NCBI GenBank assembly: GCA_963169235.1
Contig: CAUJCX010000041.1
Span: 1-64,000 of the forward strand
DNA length: 64,000 nt
Direction: 5' to 3'
From: Actinomycetota bacterium
GTDB lineage: Bacteria; Actinomycetota; Thermoleophilia; Miltoncostaeales; Miltoncostaeaceae
The notes under the pieces are model-generated. The model made no database searches. It saw only the letters and a list, made by a program, of their open reading frames with translations, and had not been told where the DNA came from. The translations under genes were made by a program, and so were the position numbers. Within the stretch, counting starts at the first letter, position 1. Each line of letters starts with the position of its first letter. Positions 1 through 7,936 of this stretch are shown in pieces.

Positions 1-963
1 GACTATGTCGACGCTAAGAATGCCGTCCAGGCGGGCGCTCTAGACGTGTCCGGCGAGCAGATCGAACGTGTACGCGGTATTGCAGCCGACCTCGGAATGC
101 CAGTGGCCATTTCGGCGCCCGACTCGGCACTCGGTGCAGAGGCCACGGTGGGAAGCGAACTGCGGATCGAGATCCACCCAGACATCCGTTCACACATCCA
201 GTCATACATCGCCGCTTCCGATTATTTCCATGCTGTCGAAGAGGCGTACAAGGTTGTGCGGGAGAAGCTCCGAGAGCTCACGGGCGAGGAGCGTGCCACC
301 GCCATCTTCAACGAGAATGCGCTGAACGAGCGGCACTACCCCAAGTTCTTTGGCGACGATCCTTCTCCCACCCAGGCAGAGCGAGACTTCCGCAGAGGCG
401 TGGGGTATTTGCATCTGGGTGTCCAGTTTCTGCGCAACGAGAAGGCGCACACTCTAGCGACCGACATGGAGCCGAACCTGGCGATCCACTATGTTGCGCT
501 CGCCAGTCTCGCGTATGACCTCGTCACACGGCACGTTGGCGAAGCGACTGTGAAGGAGATCGAGGACCTCGTGGTCGCGAAGCGCCGAGGCTACAGGTCG
601 GCCACTGCCTTCTACCGGGAATTTGAGAACGGCAGATGGATCAGTTCGTTGGTGCTTCCCGACTGTTTCAAGTCGGTCGCGGTTCGCAAGCGGCTGAAGG
701 CGAAGTGGGTCGAGGAGGCTGACTTCACGCGCAGTTTCGATCAAAGCAACATCGCGCTAATGCAATTAGAACTCGTTGCGGGCGAACTGACCGATGACGA
801 ACTCGACGAACTCATGGCGCGCCCTACGAAGGATAGCTATGGGAACGACCAGCAAGCGGGAATGGTTGACTTCCTGGAGTACGTTTCCTCGACGAGACCC
901 GGAGGTCTCACGGCGACCGCGAAGGCGAGGCTGGCAGCGCTGACCGTAGAGTCGAGTTCTTAG
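1..963 (+). CDS. TIGR02391 (Ymh-like) family protein, 5' end outside window
   Basis: The frame is open from base 1. The first start codon inside the window is a GTG at 46 with no convincing ribosome binding site, so the true start may lie upstream. The middle of the protein resembles the TIGR02391/Hypoth_Ymh family: a helical FHAVEEAYKVVREKLRELTG stretch followed by a conserved RNEKAH segment (family form RNPxAH) and a second helical stretch. Function is unknown; members occur sporadically in accessory regions. Base composition is visibly lower in GC than most genes downstream and contains AT-containing codons such as TTA, which suggests recent acquisition. It converges with the next gene and overlaps it by four bases. 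Family call is moderately sure, function unassigned. Confidence 0.6.
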   Translation, partial: DYVDAKNAVQAGALDVSGEQIERVRGIAADLGMPVAISAPDSALGAEATVGSELRIEIHPDIRSHIQSYIAASDYFHAVEEAYKVVREKLRELTGEERATAIFNENALNERHYPKFFGDDPSPTQAERDFRRGVGYLHLGVQFLRNEKAHTLATDMEPNLAIHYVALASLAYDLVTRHVGEATVKEIEDLVVAKRRGYRSATAFYREFENGRWISSLVLPDCFKSVAVRKRLKAKWVEEADFTRSFDQSNIALMQLELVAGELTDDELDELMARPTKDSYGNDQQAGMVDFLEYVSSTRPGGLTATAKARLAALTVESSS

Positions 964-1256
964 CGTCGCTTCCCGGCTCGGGCGCGCGTCTTCGCCCACA
1001 CCGTGCCACGGTGGACACCGAACTGCGTCGCTACCGCGTTTACGCTCACGCCACGCTCAAGAGCTGTTCGCACAGCGTCCACTTCCTCCTCCGTGAGACG
1101 TGTTCGAGGCCGTTTCGTTGGTTCCGCTGACGCGCCGATCAGTGGGTCGTCAGCCTCGCCGTCGGCCTCGGCATCCCCGCGAACGCCTCGACTCCATGCG
1201 GAAACCAGTCTCTCGACCCGTGGTCGTCTGTTCCCGCAGCGCTCCATTGCTTCCAC
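960..1256 (-). CDS. small helix-turn-helix protein, resembles C-terminal DNA-binding domain of serine recombinases
   Basis: The last 50 or so residues (TRLTEEEVDAVRTALERGVS, then VNAVATQFGVHRGTVWAK) form a helix-turn-helix of the type at the C terminus of resolvases and invertases (HTH_7/HTH_38). The N-terminal half is charged and low complexity, with no recombinase catalytic domain visible upstream. It could be a recombinase remnant or a free-standing small regulator. The start is GTG 1256 or ATG 1247. It is convergent with the TIGR02391-like gene, sharing four bases at the stops. Confidence 0.5.
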   Translation of the reverse strand: MEAMERCGNRRPRVERLVSAWSRGVRGDAEADGEADDPLIGASAEPTKRPRTRLTEEEVDAVRTALERGVSVNAVATQFGVHRGTVWAKTRARAGKRR

Positions 1257-1496
1257 TACGGTCGCCCGATGCCGGGGACGAAATCACCCGACGGAGTCGG
1301 CGTCGCCGCGAGAGGTCTCGCGGCGAGTTGCGAGCAGGCACGGCTCCTCGACGGCCGCGGCGAGCGCGGCCAGGGCGGCTGGCGCATTCGGGTTCGGTGC
1401 ATTCGCCGGCATCGGCGCCGACGCGCGAGGCGGCGCCCCGTCGCGTGTGGAGCCGGGCGGCAACCGATTGGTCACTGTCTGATGTATGGTCAGCGG

Positions 1497-1886
1497 ATGC
1501 TGACGCAAGATTTCCGCTTGGACGTGATGCACCGGCTGGGCCGGGCGATGGCCGATGCAACCCGCTCGCGCATCCTGCTTTCGCTGCTGGCCGAGCCCGG
1601 GTATCCGGCACAGCTCGCGCGTGACCTGGACCTGTCGCGGACGAACGTGTCGAACCATCTGGCGTGTCTGCGTGGCTGCGGGATCGTTGTTGCCGTGCCG
1701 GAGGGTCGCAGGACGCGGTACGAGATCGCCGACCCGCACCTGGCGCGCGCGCTCGGCGCCCTGGTCGATGTGGTGCTCGCCGTCGATGACGGCGAGCCCT
1801 GCGTGGACGCGGACTGCGACGTCCCGATGTGCTGTGGCCCCGCCGCGAGGACGCCCGCCGGCGCCGAGAGCGCGGGGGCGCGGTGA
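1497..1886 (+). CDS. cmtR: CmtR-type ArsR/SmtB family Cd/Pb-sensing repressor
   Basis: This is a 129-residue winged-helix repressor of the ArsR/SmtB family. The ATG at 1497 gives an N terminus (MLTQDF) that aligns with mycobacterial CmtR (MLT...). With this start, cysteines fall at 57 and 61 (HLACLRGCG) and at 102 (EPCV), the three residues known to bind Cd/Pb in Mycobacterium tuberculosis CmtR. The recognition helix region is SRTNVSNHL. The C terminus carries extra cysteines (DADCDVPMCC). It is translationally coupled to the following transporter through a GTGA overlap, so it probably represses that pair and releases on metal binding. An in-frame ATG at 1482 is a less likely start. Confidence 0.88.
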   Translation: MLTQDFRLDVMHRLGRAMADATRSRILLSLLAEPGYPAQLARDLDLSRTNVSNHLACLRGCGIVVAVPEGRRTRYEIADPHLARALGALVDVVLAVDDGEPCVDADCDVPMCCGPAARTPAGAESAGAR

Positions 1887-3904
1887 GCCGGGAGTGCTGC
1901 GATCCCGACGAGCCGGTGGCCCGCGCGCCGCTCGATGCCTGCTGCGGCCCGACTCCGACGGGCGGTCGCGAGCACGAGGAAGTTCCGCCGTGGTGGCGTG
2001 ATCGGGCCCTGGCGCTCCCGGCCGCCTCCGGCCTGCTGTGGGTGACCGGGCTCGTCATGGAATACACGGGTCTGGGGACACGCGCCCCGGTCGTGTTCGC
2101 ACTCGGGCTCGTCGCGGGGGGGTGGACGTTCGTGCCCGGCGCGATCACCCGCCTGCTGACCGCCACGGGGCGGGCCCGCCTCGGTGTGGGACTGCTGATG
2201 ACCATCGCGGCCATCGGCGCGGTGCTGCTGGGGCACCTCGGTGAGGCTACGGCTTTGGCGTTCCTGTTCTCGATCGCCGAGACCCTGGAGGAGCGCGCGA
2301 TGGACCGTGCCCGGCAGGGCCTTCGCGCCCTGCTGTCCTTGATCCCCGAGACCGCCCGCGTCTCCCGCACCACCGGAGAGCAGGTCATCCCGGCCGCCGA
2401 TGTGCGCGCACGGGATGTGCTCATCGTCGGCGCCGGCGAGCGGGTCGCCACCGACGGGGTGGTCGCCTCCGGCCGATCGTGGGTGGACGTCTCGGCGATC
2501 ACCGGCGAGTCGATACCCGTCGAGGTCGGCCCCGGCGATGCGGTACCGGCCGGGTCGGTCAACGGCTCGGGCGCCCTGCACCTGCAGGCGACCGCCGACG
2601 GGCGGGACAACTCGTTGACGACGATCGTGCATCTGGTCGAGCAGGCCCACGCGAACAAGGGCGAACGCGCGCGCATGGCCGACCGGATCGCCCGCCCCCT
2701 GGTTCCCCTGGTGCTCATCGCCGCCGTCGTGATCGCCGCGTTCGGGGTGCTGGCCGGGGAACCCGGCCTCTGGATCGAACGGGCTCTCGTCGTCCTCGTC
2801 GCCGCGTCGCCGTGTGCACTGGCCATCGCGGTTCCCGTGACGGTGGTCTCCGCGATCGGGTCGGCCTCGAAGTTCGGGGTGGTCATCAAGTCCGGTGCGG
2901 CGTTCGAGCAGCTCGGCACCATCCGCCGCGTTGCGTTCGACAAGACGGGCACCCTCACCCGCAACCGGCCGAAGGTCGTCGCGACCCGCACCGAGGGTGG
3001 GCACACCGAGGCCGACGTGCTCGAGCTCGCCGCCGCGTTGGAGGCGGTGAGCGGTCATCCGCTGGCGGTGGCGATCACCGAGGCCTCTCCGCGCCGGGCG
3101 ACGGCGAGGGCGGCGGAGGTGCAGGAGCATCCCGGCCACGGGCTGAGCGGCCTCGTCGACGGGCGCCGGGTGCGGGTGGGCAGCCCGCGCTGGATCGACC
3201 CCCGCGCGCTCACCGCCGACGCCAACGAGTTGGCCGGGCAGGGCATGAGCGTCATCGTGGTTGAGACCGACAGGTGCGTCGCCGGCATCATCGGCATCCG
3301 CGACGAGCTACGCCCGGAGGCCCGCGACGCCATCGCCGCCCTGACCGCGCAGGGCGTGGCGACGGTGATGCTCACGGGGGACAACGTCCGCACGGCGGAG
3401 GCGATCGCCGGGCAGGCCGGGATCGAGGAGGTCCACGCCGAACAGCTGCCGGCCGCCAAGGCCGACTACGTCCGTCGTTCCCTCGAACGGGCGCCGACGG
3501 CGATGATCGGCGACGGCATCAACGACGCTCCCGCCCTGGCGTCCGCGACGGTGGGCATCGCGATGGGCGTCACCGGTTCGGCCGCGGCGGTGGAGTCCGC
3601 GGACGTCGCGTTCACCGGCACCGACCTGCGGCTGATCCCCGACGCGCTGGCCCATGCCCGTCGGGGCCGGGTGATCATGACCGGGAACATCGCTCTGGCT
3701 CTCGCGATCATCGTCGTGCTGTTCCCGTTGGCCCTGTTCGGGGTGCTGGGCCTGGCCGCGGTGGTGCTGGTCCACGAAGCCGCCGAGGTGGTCGTGATCC
3801 TCAATGGCCTTCGGGCCGCGAGATCGACACGGCGCCTCCGCCCACCCCTCACGGCCGACGCGGTGGCCTACTCGTCCGATCGCGCAGAGGCCGTCGCCCG
3901 CTGA
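1883..3904 (+). CDS. ctpG: P1B-type heavy-metal-transporting ATPase (CtpG-like)
   Basis: A 673-residue P-type ATPase in the cytoplasmic membrane that would export Cd/Pb/Zn-type cations. Visible signatures are the TGES actuator motif, the SPC metal site in the transmembrane region (about residue 309), the phosphorylation motif DKTGTLT with Asp353, SGHPLA in the nucleotide domain, and GDGINDAP from about residue 543. There is no N-terminal HMA domain; instead the first 22 residues hold two CC pairs (ECCDP and DACCG) that could bind metal. The GTG start at 1883 overlaps the cmtR stop by four bases, matching the cmtR-ctpG pairing known from mycobacteria. The CtpG assignment rests on this pairing. 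Confidence 0.88.
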   Translation: MSRECCDPDEPVARAPLDACCGPTPTGGREHEEVPPWWRDRALALPAASGLLWVTGLVMEYTGLGTRAPVVFALGLVAGGWTFVPGAITRLLTATGRARLGVGLLMTIAAIGAVLLGHLGEATALAFLFSIAETLEERAMDRARQGLRALLSLIPETARVSRTTGEQVIPAADVRARDVLIVGAGERVATDGVVASGRSWVDVSAITGESIPVEVGPGDAVPAGSVNGSGALHLQATADGRDNSLTTIVHLVEQAHANKGERARMADRIARPLVPLVLIAAVVIAAFGVLAGEPGLWIERALVVLVAASPCALAIAVPVTVVSAIGSASKFGVVIKSGAAFEQLGTIRRVAFDKTGTLTRNRPKVVATRTEGGHTEADVLELAAALEAVSGHPLAVAITEASPRRATARAAEVQEHPGHGLSGLVDGRRVRVGSPRWIDPRALTADANELAGQGMSVIVVETDRCVAGIIGIRDELRPEARDAIAALTAQGVATVMLTGDNVRTAEAIAGQAGIEEVHAEQLPAAKADYVRRSLERAPTAMIGDGINDAPALASATVGIAMGVTGSAAAVESADVAFTGTDLRLIPDALAHARRGRVIMTGNIALALAIIVVLFPLALFGVLGLAAVVLVHEAAEVVVILNGLRAARSTRRLRPPLTADAVAYSSDRAEAVAR

Positions 3905-3962
3905 GCGGCGGCGCGGACTGCTCCTTCGCGACGATCGAGGCGGGACGGAGGCTGAGACGCCG

Positions 3963-5202
3963 CTACGGGGTGGTGGCAGCGCTGCCGGAACGGCTCCGCC
4001 GTTCGAGCACCTCGGCCACGACCACCAGCGACGCGGGCGCCAGCGCCAGGGTCGCCAGGCACCACGGCAACCCCACGCCGGACGCGGCCAGCGCCACGGC
4101 GATCCCGACGATGCCGAGGCCCATCACGAGCGTCGCGATGTAGACGCGGTCCATCCCCACCAGCACCTCGTGGATGGCGGCCTTCGACACCAGGAACACC
4201 GCGAGCGCCACGGCAACGGCCAGCGTGGCCCGCAGCGTGGGCACCTCATGCTCGGGCGCCAGCGCCTCGGCCATCACCACGAGGCCCGCGCCGACCGCGG
4301 CGAGGGCCCCCAGCGGCACCACGTGGCCGTAGCCGAACACGAACGCGCGGCGATCGCGATGACGGGCGAGGATCTCGCCGTACGGGGTGAGGAAGTACGA
4401 CCACCACAGCGCGAACACCAGCGCCAGCGCGCCCGCGCCCACCACCACCAGGTCGACGGTCCAGCCGGTGGCGTCCAGGGTGGAGGAGAGGGCGGTGGTG
4501 GTGCCCAGCACGCCCTCGCCCAGCACGATGATGACCAGCAGCGAGTAGCGCTCGGCGATGTGGTGCGGGTGCCACGGCGTCGCACCGGCCCGCTCGGCCC
4601 ACCACGGCACGGCCAGCTCGAGCGGGAAGCCGATCAGGATGAACGCGGGCCCCCACGACGGCGGCCCGGCCACCAGGGCCGTGACCCAGAACGCCTGCAC
4701 CGCCAGCACGCCGAGCGCGTAGCGCAGGCACGTGCGCTTGTGGGCCGAGTCGCCCGCCGCGGCCCGCAGCCACTGCAGCACCAGCCCGACGCGCATCACC
4801 ACGTAACCGACGATCGGCACGGTCACCAGATGCCCCGGGTCGGCGAACGCGTCGTCGACCCGGGGCGGCCAGCAGGATGACGCCGCCCATCTGCACGAAC
4901 GTCAGCAGCCGGAAGAGGACGTCACCCGTGTCGTAGGCCGACGCGAACCAGCTGTAGTTCATCCACGCCCACCAGATGGCGCCGAACACCCACGCGAACG
5001 TCAGCAGGCCGGCGGCGATGTGCTGCTCGGCGATGCCGTGATGCAGCCCGGCGGCGGCCTGAGCGATGGCGACGACCACCGCGAGGTCGAACAACAGCTC
5101 CAGCGGCGTCGACACCCGGTGGCTCTCGGACACGTCGCGCCCCGCCATGCGGGCACGGCGTGCGGCGACGTGGAGCGGCGGGCGGGAGGGTTCGGTGGGC
5201 AC
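3963..5202 (-). pseudogene. ltrA: low temperature requirement A (LtrA) family membrane protein, interrupted by a frameshift
   Basis: Two minus-strand frames together make one LtrA-family membrane protein. The upstream frame carries VSTPLELLFDLAVVVAIAQA and FGAIWWAWMNYSWFASAYDT, and the downstream frame continues with YVVMRVGLVLQWLRAA and HPHHIAERYSLLVIIVLGEG, both typical of LtrA. The switch is near 4840-4870, where the reading VDDAFADPGHLVTVPIVGYV should directly follow GVILLAA; one extra base (or two missing) explains it. Either the gene is broken or the base call is wrong in this G/C run. GTG 5202 follows a TATCCT -10-like element by ten bases; an upstream GTG at 5253 is also possible. Role in the family is poorly defined. 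Confidence 0.75.
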
Positions 5203-5299
5203 GAGACCCGACAGGATAGACCCCGGCGCGTGCATGCGGAGCGTCCGCGACACGCGACCGGTCCGGGCACGGGTGCCCGGACCGGCGACGAGTACTACG

Positions 5300-5695
5300 T
5301 CAGCGCCAGCGGGTGGTGCACGACCAGCCGGCCATGCGGCACGAGGAGCTGCCGCATTCCTTCTTGGCGCGGCGCTTGGCGTCGTTCAGGTAGAACGACA
5401 CGCCCCAGCCGATGCGGCGGTCCTTCGGGCGGATGTACATCGCGCCGCAGGCGTTCTTGAACACCGCGACCTTGCGGCAGTGCTTGCCGCCCTTCTTGCG
5501 GCAGTACGCCTTCGCCGCCAGGATCGCGCGCGTCGACGTCGGCTGGTCGTTGGAGAGACCGACACGAGGCGGGGTCGCGACCCGGTCCATGACGAGGGAT
5601 CCCCACTGCACCGTGCGCGCGTCGGCCTGGGACGTTGCCATGGCGCCCGCGGCGAGCGCGGGGACCAGGAGGAGGGTGATTCGACGAGTAAGCAT
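5300..5695 (-). CDS. secreted DUF4189 domain protein
   Basis: The 131-residue product starts with a clear signal peptide (MLTRRITLLLVPALAAGAMA, cleavage after TSQADA). The mature part has the DUF4189 pattern: an aromatic WGSL strand, TRAILAAKAYCRKKGGKHC, then VAVFKNACGAMY and a final Cys-rich segment. Six or more cysteines suggest disulfides outside the cytoplasm. DUF4189 proteins are small secreted proteins of unknown function. It stands alone between ltrA and an HPt-like gene on the same strand. Confidence 0.7.
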   Translation of the reverse strand: MLTRRITLLLVPALAAGAMATSQADARTVQWGSLVMDRVATPPRVGLSNDQPTSTRAILAAKAYCRKKGGKHCRKVAVFKNACGAMYIRPKDRRIGWGVSFYLNDAKRRAKKECGSSSCRMAGWSCTTRWR

Positions 5696-5827
5696 GGCGG
5701 AACCTTACGTCAGGAGGAACGATGCTGTCGCCCGACAGGACCTTCCTCATACAGATGCGTTACCGGACCATTATTCGCGCCGCGAAACTCCCGGGGGAGT
5801 CGCTCACGCAATCCCCAGGACCGCTTG

Positions 5828-6178
5828 TCAGTGGGTGCCCCACCAGGCCGCCAGGGCGTCGCGGCTGCGCACCGCGAGCGCGCTGACGATGACGAAATCG
5901 TCGTCGGTGGCGGTGTCGCCGCCCTCGACGCGCTGCTCGAGCACGGCGACGCCGGCGCTGAGCGCCCCCGCTCCCGCCGTGTGGCTGAGCGACCGCAGCT
6001 CGTGCAGGCGGATGGGCATGTCGGCGGCGCTCGCCGTGCGCGCCGCCCGGATGCGCGCGTCGACGTCGTCGGCCCAGTCCCGCGCCATGCGCGCGAACAG
6101 CCCCCGGTGGGGCGACGCGGCCTGCGACTGAAGCAACCGCAGGTTCAGGAGGTCACCGGCATCGTCGAGCATGCCCAC
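5828..6178 (-). CDS. HPt-like (histidine phosphotransfer) domain protein, orphan
   Basis: A helical protein of about 116 residues. The segment LHELRSLSHTAGAGALSAG aligns without gaps to the HPt pattern HxLKGSxxxxGAxxL, with the phospho-acceptor His in LHELR and the following Lys replaced by Arg; the usual Gly-Ser after it is not kept. GTG 6178 is chosen because GGAAGGGG lies six bases upstream; ATG 6172 is an alternative. No hybrid kinase is adjacent. If functional it would relay phosphate between a kinase and a regulator elsewhere; the assignment is tentative because the motif is degenerate. Confidence 0.5.
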   Translation of the reverse strand: MGMLDDAGDLLNLRLLQSQAASPHRGLFARMARDWADDVDARIRAARTASAADMPIRLHELRSLSHTAGAGALSAGVAVLEQRVEGGDTATDDDFVIVSALAVRSRDALAAWWGTH

Positions 6179-6266
6179 AGTGTGCCCCTTCCGGCGCCAC
6201 GCGTGCCCGCCCGCGGTCGTGGCATGGTTGTCGTCCCATCCCCTCCCCAGCGAGTGAGCCGTCGGC

Positions 6267-6764
6267 GTGTCGCGCATCCCCTCCGGTAGGTCCCTCGTGG
6301 TCGTGGCCGTGCTCGCCGCCGTGGTGTTGATCGCGTCGGCGGCGGTGCTGGCGGTGCGGGCCCGCGACGACGGTGCGCCGCACGCGATCACGGGCGCCGG
6401 CGCCGCGGACGTCGCCCCCGCCCGGTCGCGCGCCGCCTTCCGCGCGCGGGTCGCACCGGCGCTCGTGCGCGTGGTGCGGGTGCGCGAGGCCGTGCTGGCC
6501 ACGCCGCGGCCGGGCGCGTCCGCGCTGGGGCGCTACGCCCGCGCGTGCCGGGAGGCCCGCGAACGCGTGGTGGCGTGGCGGGTGCCCGTGACGTGGCGCA
6601 ACGCGGCGGGGGAGACCGCGATCGCGCTGGAGCAGTGCGCGGCGGGAGCCGAGCTGATCGCGGCGGGGCTGGACGACCGGCCCCCCGCGGTGCGCCTGAT
6701 GCGCGACGCGCAGCGGCTCGACTCACGCGTGGCGGCGCTGAGGCGGACGGTGGCGGGGAAATAG
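6267..6764 (+). CDS. hypothetical protein with one N-terminal membrane segment
   Basis: A 165-residue protein starting at a GTG. Residues 8-30 (GRSLVVVAVLAAVVLIASAA) form a membrane anchor or uncleaved signal; the rest is an Arg/Ala-rich helical domain with two cysteines (ARACREA and LEQCAAG). I do not recognise a family. It is divergent from the HPt-like gene, with an 88-base shared upstream region. Confidence 0.55.
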   Translation: MSRIPSGRSLVVVAVLAAVVLIASAAVLAVRARDDGAPHAITGAGAADVAPARSRAAFRARVAPALVRVVRVREAVLATPRPGASALGRYARACREARERVVAWRVPVTWRNAAGETAIALEQCAAGAELIAAGLDDRPPAVRLMRDAQRLDSRVAALRRTVAGK

Positions 6765-6875
6765 GCGCGTAGAGGAATCTCATGCACGGTGCGGGAGCAT
6801 GCGCCCGCACCGATCGTCGATGACTGTGAGCGGAACGACCTGCCCAGTGCCACACGACGACGAGGTGCCTACGCC

Positions 6876-7781
6876 GTGAAGATCACCGCCGGACTGCTGT
6901 GGGGAAGCGTCGCCGCGCTCGCCCTGGGGGCCACGACCGCGTGGGGAGCCCCATCCGGCGCGCTGTTCACCACCACCGCCGACGGTGAGGTGGTCAACGA
7001 GAACCACTACGCGTACTCCACGGACGTGTACCTGAGCGGCGGCCCGCTGTGCAACGCCCGCAACATGTCCGACCTGCCCGACGGCTGGTACGCGTTCAAG
7101 GTGACCGACTCGTCGGGGCACACCGACATGACGGCCGCGGAGCCGGCCGTCGAGCGCCAGTTCCGGGTGGCGTCCGGGGCGGTGGTGGCGGCGTCCGACG
7201 CGGCGGACCACCCGATCAACGTGACGCGCTGCGGCGCCGTGCTGCGCGTGGGGCCGTTCGCCGCCACCAGCGCGAACGGCGAGTACAAGCTGCACGTGGT
7301 GCCCGTCGCGCAGGGCGGGGTGGCGGTGTTCTCGCCGTCGCGCACGAAGACCGACAACTTCCGCATCACGGTGGGCAGCGCTCCCGTGGTCGACCCGCCC
7401 GCATACCTCACGCCGCCGCCCGCACCCACGCCCGACCCGGATCCGGTGGTGACGCCGGACCCGCCGCCGCCGCCCGCACCCACGCCCGACCCGGACCCGG
7501 TGGTGACGCCGGACCCGCCGCCGCCCGCACCCACGCCCGACCCGGACCCGGGATGGGGAGGCGTGCTGGCCCTCGGCGCGGCCGAGAGCGCGCCGCTGAC
7601 GGGCGACGCACCGGCGTCCGCGTCCGCGCCGGCCGCGGCGGCGGGTATGTCCGCGGCCCCGTCCCGGCCCGCGGCGAACGTCACGGCGGCCAAGGCGAAG
7701 TCGGCCAAGGCCAAGGCGAAGGCCGCCAAGGCCAAGGCCGCGAAAGCGAAAGCCAGGAAGGCCCGCGCGGCGCGCCGCTGA
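6876..7781 (+). CDS. secreted protein with Pro-rich repeats and a Lys/Ala tail
   Basis: GTG 6876 follows a GAGGTG ribosome site by eight bases and gives a signal peptide (KITAGLLWGSVAALALGATT, cleavage near AWG-AP). The mature protein has a domain of about 165 residues with two cysteines, then a linker of nearly three copies of PPAPTPDPDPVVTPDP, then a low-complexity Ala/Ser part, and finally about 32 residues made almost only of Lys and Ala ending in Arg. The basic tail could bind acidic cell-wall polymers or nucleic acid; this is inference. The N-terminal domain is not recognised. Confidence 0.65.
   Translation: MKITAGLLWGSVAALALGATTAWGAPSGALFTTTADGEVVNENHYAYSTDVYLSGGPLCNARNMSDLPDGWYAFKVTDSSGHTDMTAAEPAVERQFRVASGAVVAASDAADHPINVTRCGAVLRVGPFAATSANGEYKLHVVPVAQGGVAVFSPSRTKTDNFRITVGSAPVVDPPAYLTPPPAPTPDPDPVVTPDPPPPPAPTPDPDPVVTPDPPPPAPTPDPDPGWGGVLALGAAESAPLTGDAPASASAPAAAAGMSAAPSRPAANVTAAKAKSAKAKAKAAKAKAAKAKARKARAARR
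7413..7551 (+). repeat. tandem repeat coding a Pro/Asp linker
   Basis: About 2.6 direct copies of a 51-54 base unit that starts CCCGCACCCACGCCCGAC and codes for the PAPTPDPDP linker of the surrounding secreted protein. Copies differ by one codon and a few third-position changes. Confidence 0.75.
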
Positions 7782-7914
7782 CGCGCCCCACCCCCTCGCG
7801 TGCGTCTGTCGACCGGACGCACCTGCCCCGCCCCGGCCCGGCGCCTTGCGCGTCCGGGCCGCGGCCGTTCCGGCGCCTGCACCCGATCCCGGCGTGAGGC
7901 GCGCTCCCCCCGCG

Positions 7915-7920
7915 TAGAAT
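7915..7920 (+). promoter_or_regulatory. putative -10 element of the Ser/Thr kinase gene
   Basis: TAGAAT stands about 11 bases upstream of the GAAGGAG ribosome site. No good -35 hexamer is visible. Confidence 0.4.
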
Positions 7921-7936
7921 CCTGCGGGACGAAGGA

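Noticed and set aside
1470-1492. GGTCA direct repeats as a CmtR operator
   Set aside because: Only two five-base matches, not like the known CmtR site; too weak to list.
1150-3006. Long open frame opposite cmtR-ctpG
   Set aside because: Low-complexity Arg/Ala/Pro translation; the plus strand codes a complete P-type ATPase with all motifs. High-GC shadow.
7413-7551. Possible CRISPR or regulatory repeat
   Set aside because: The units are contiguous, in frame, and code a Pro/Asp linker; no spacers.
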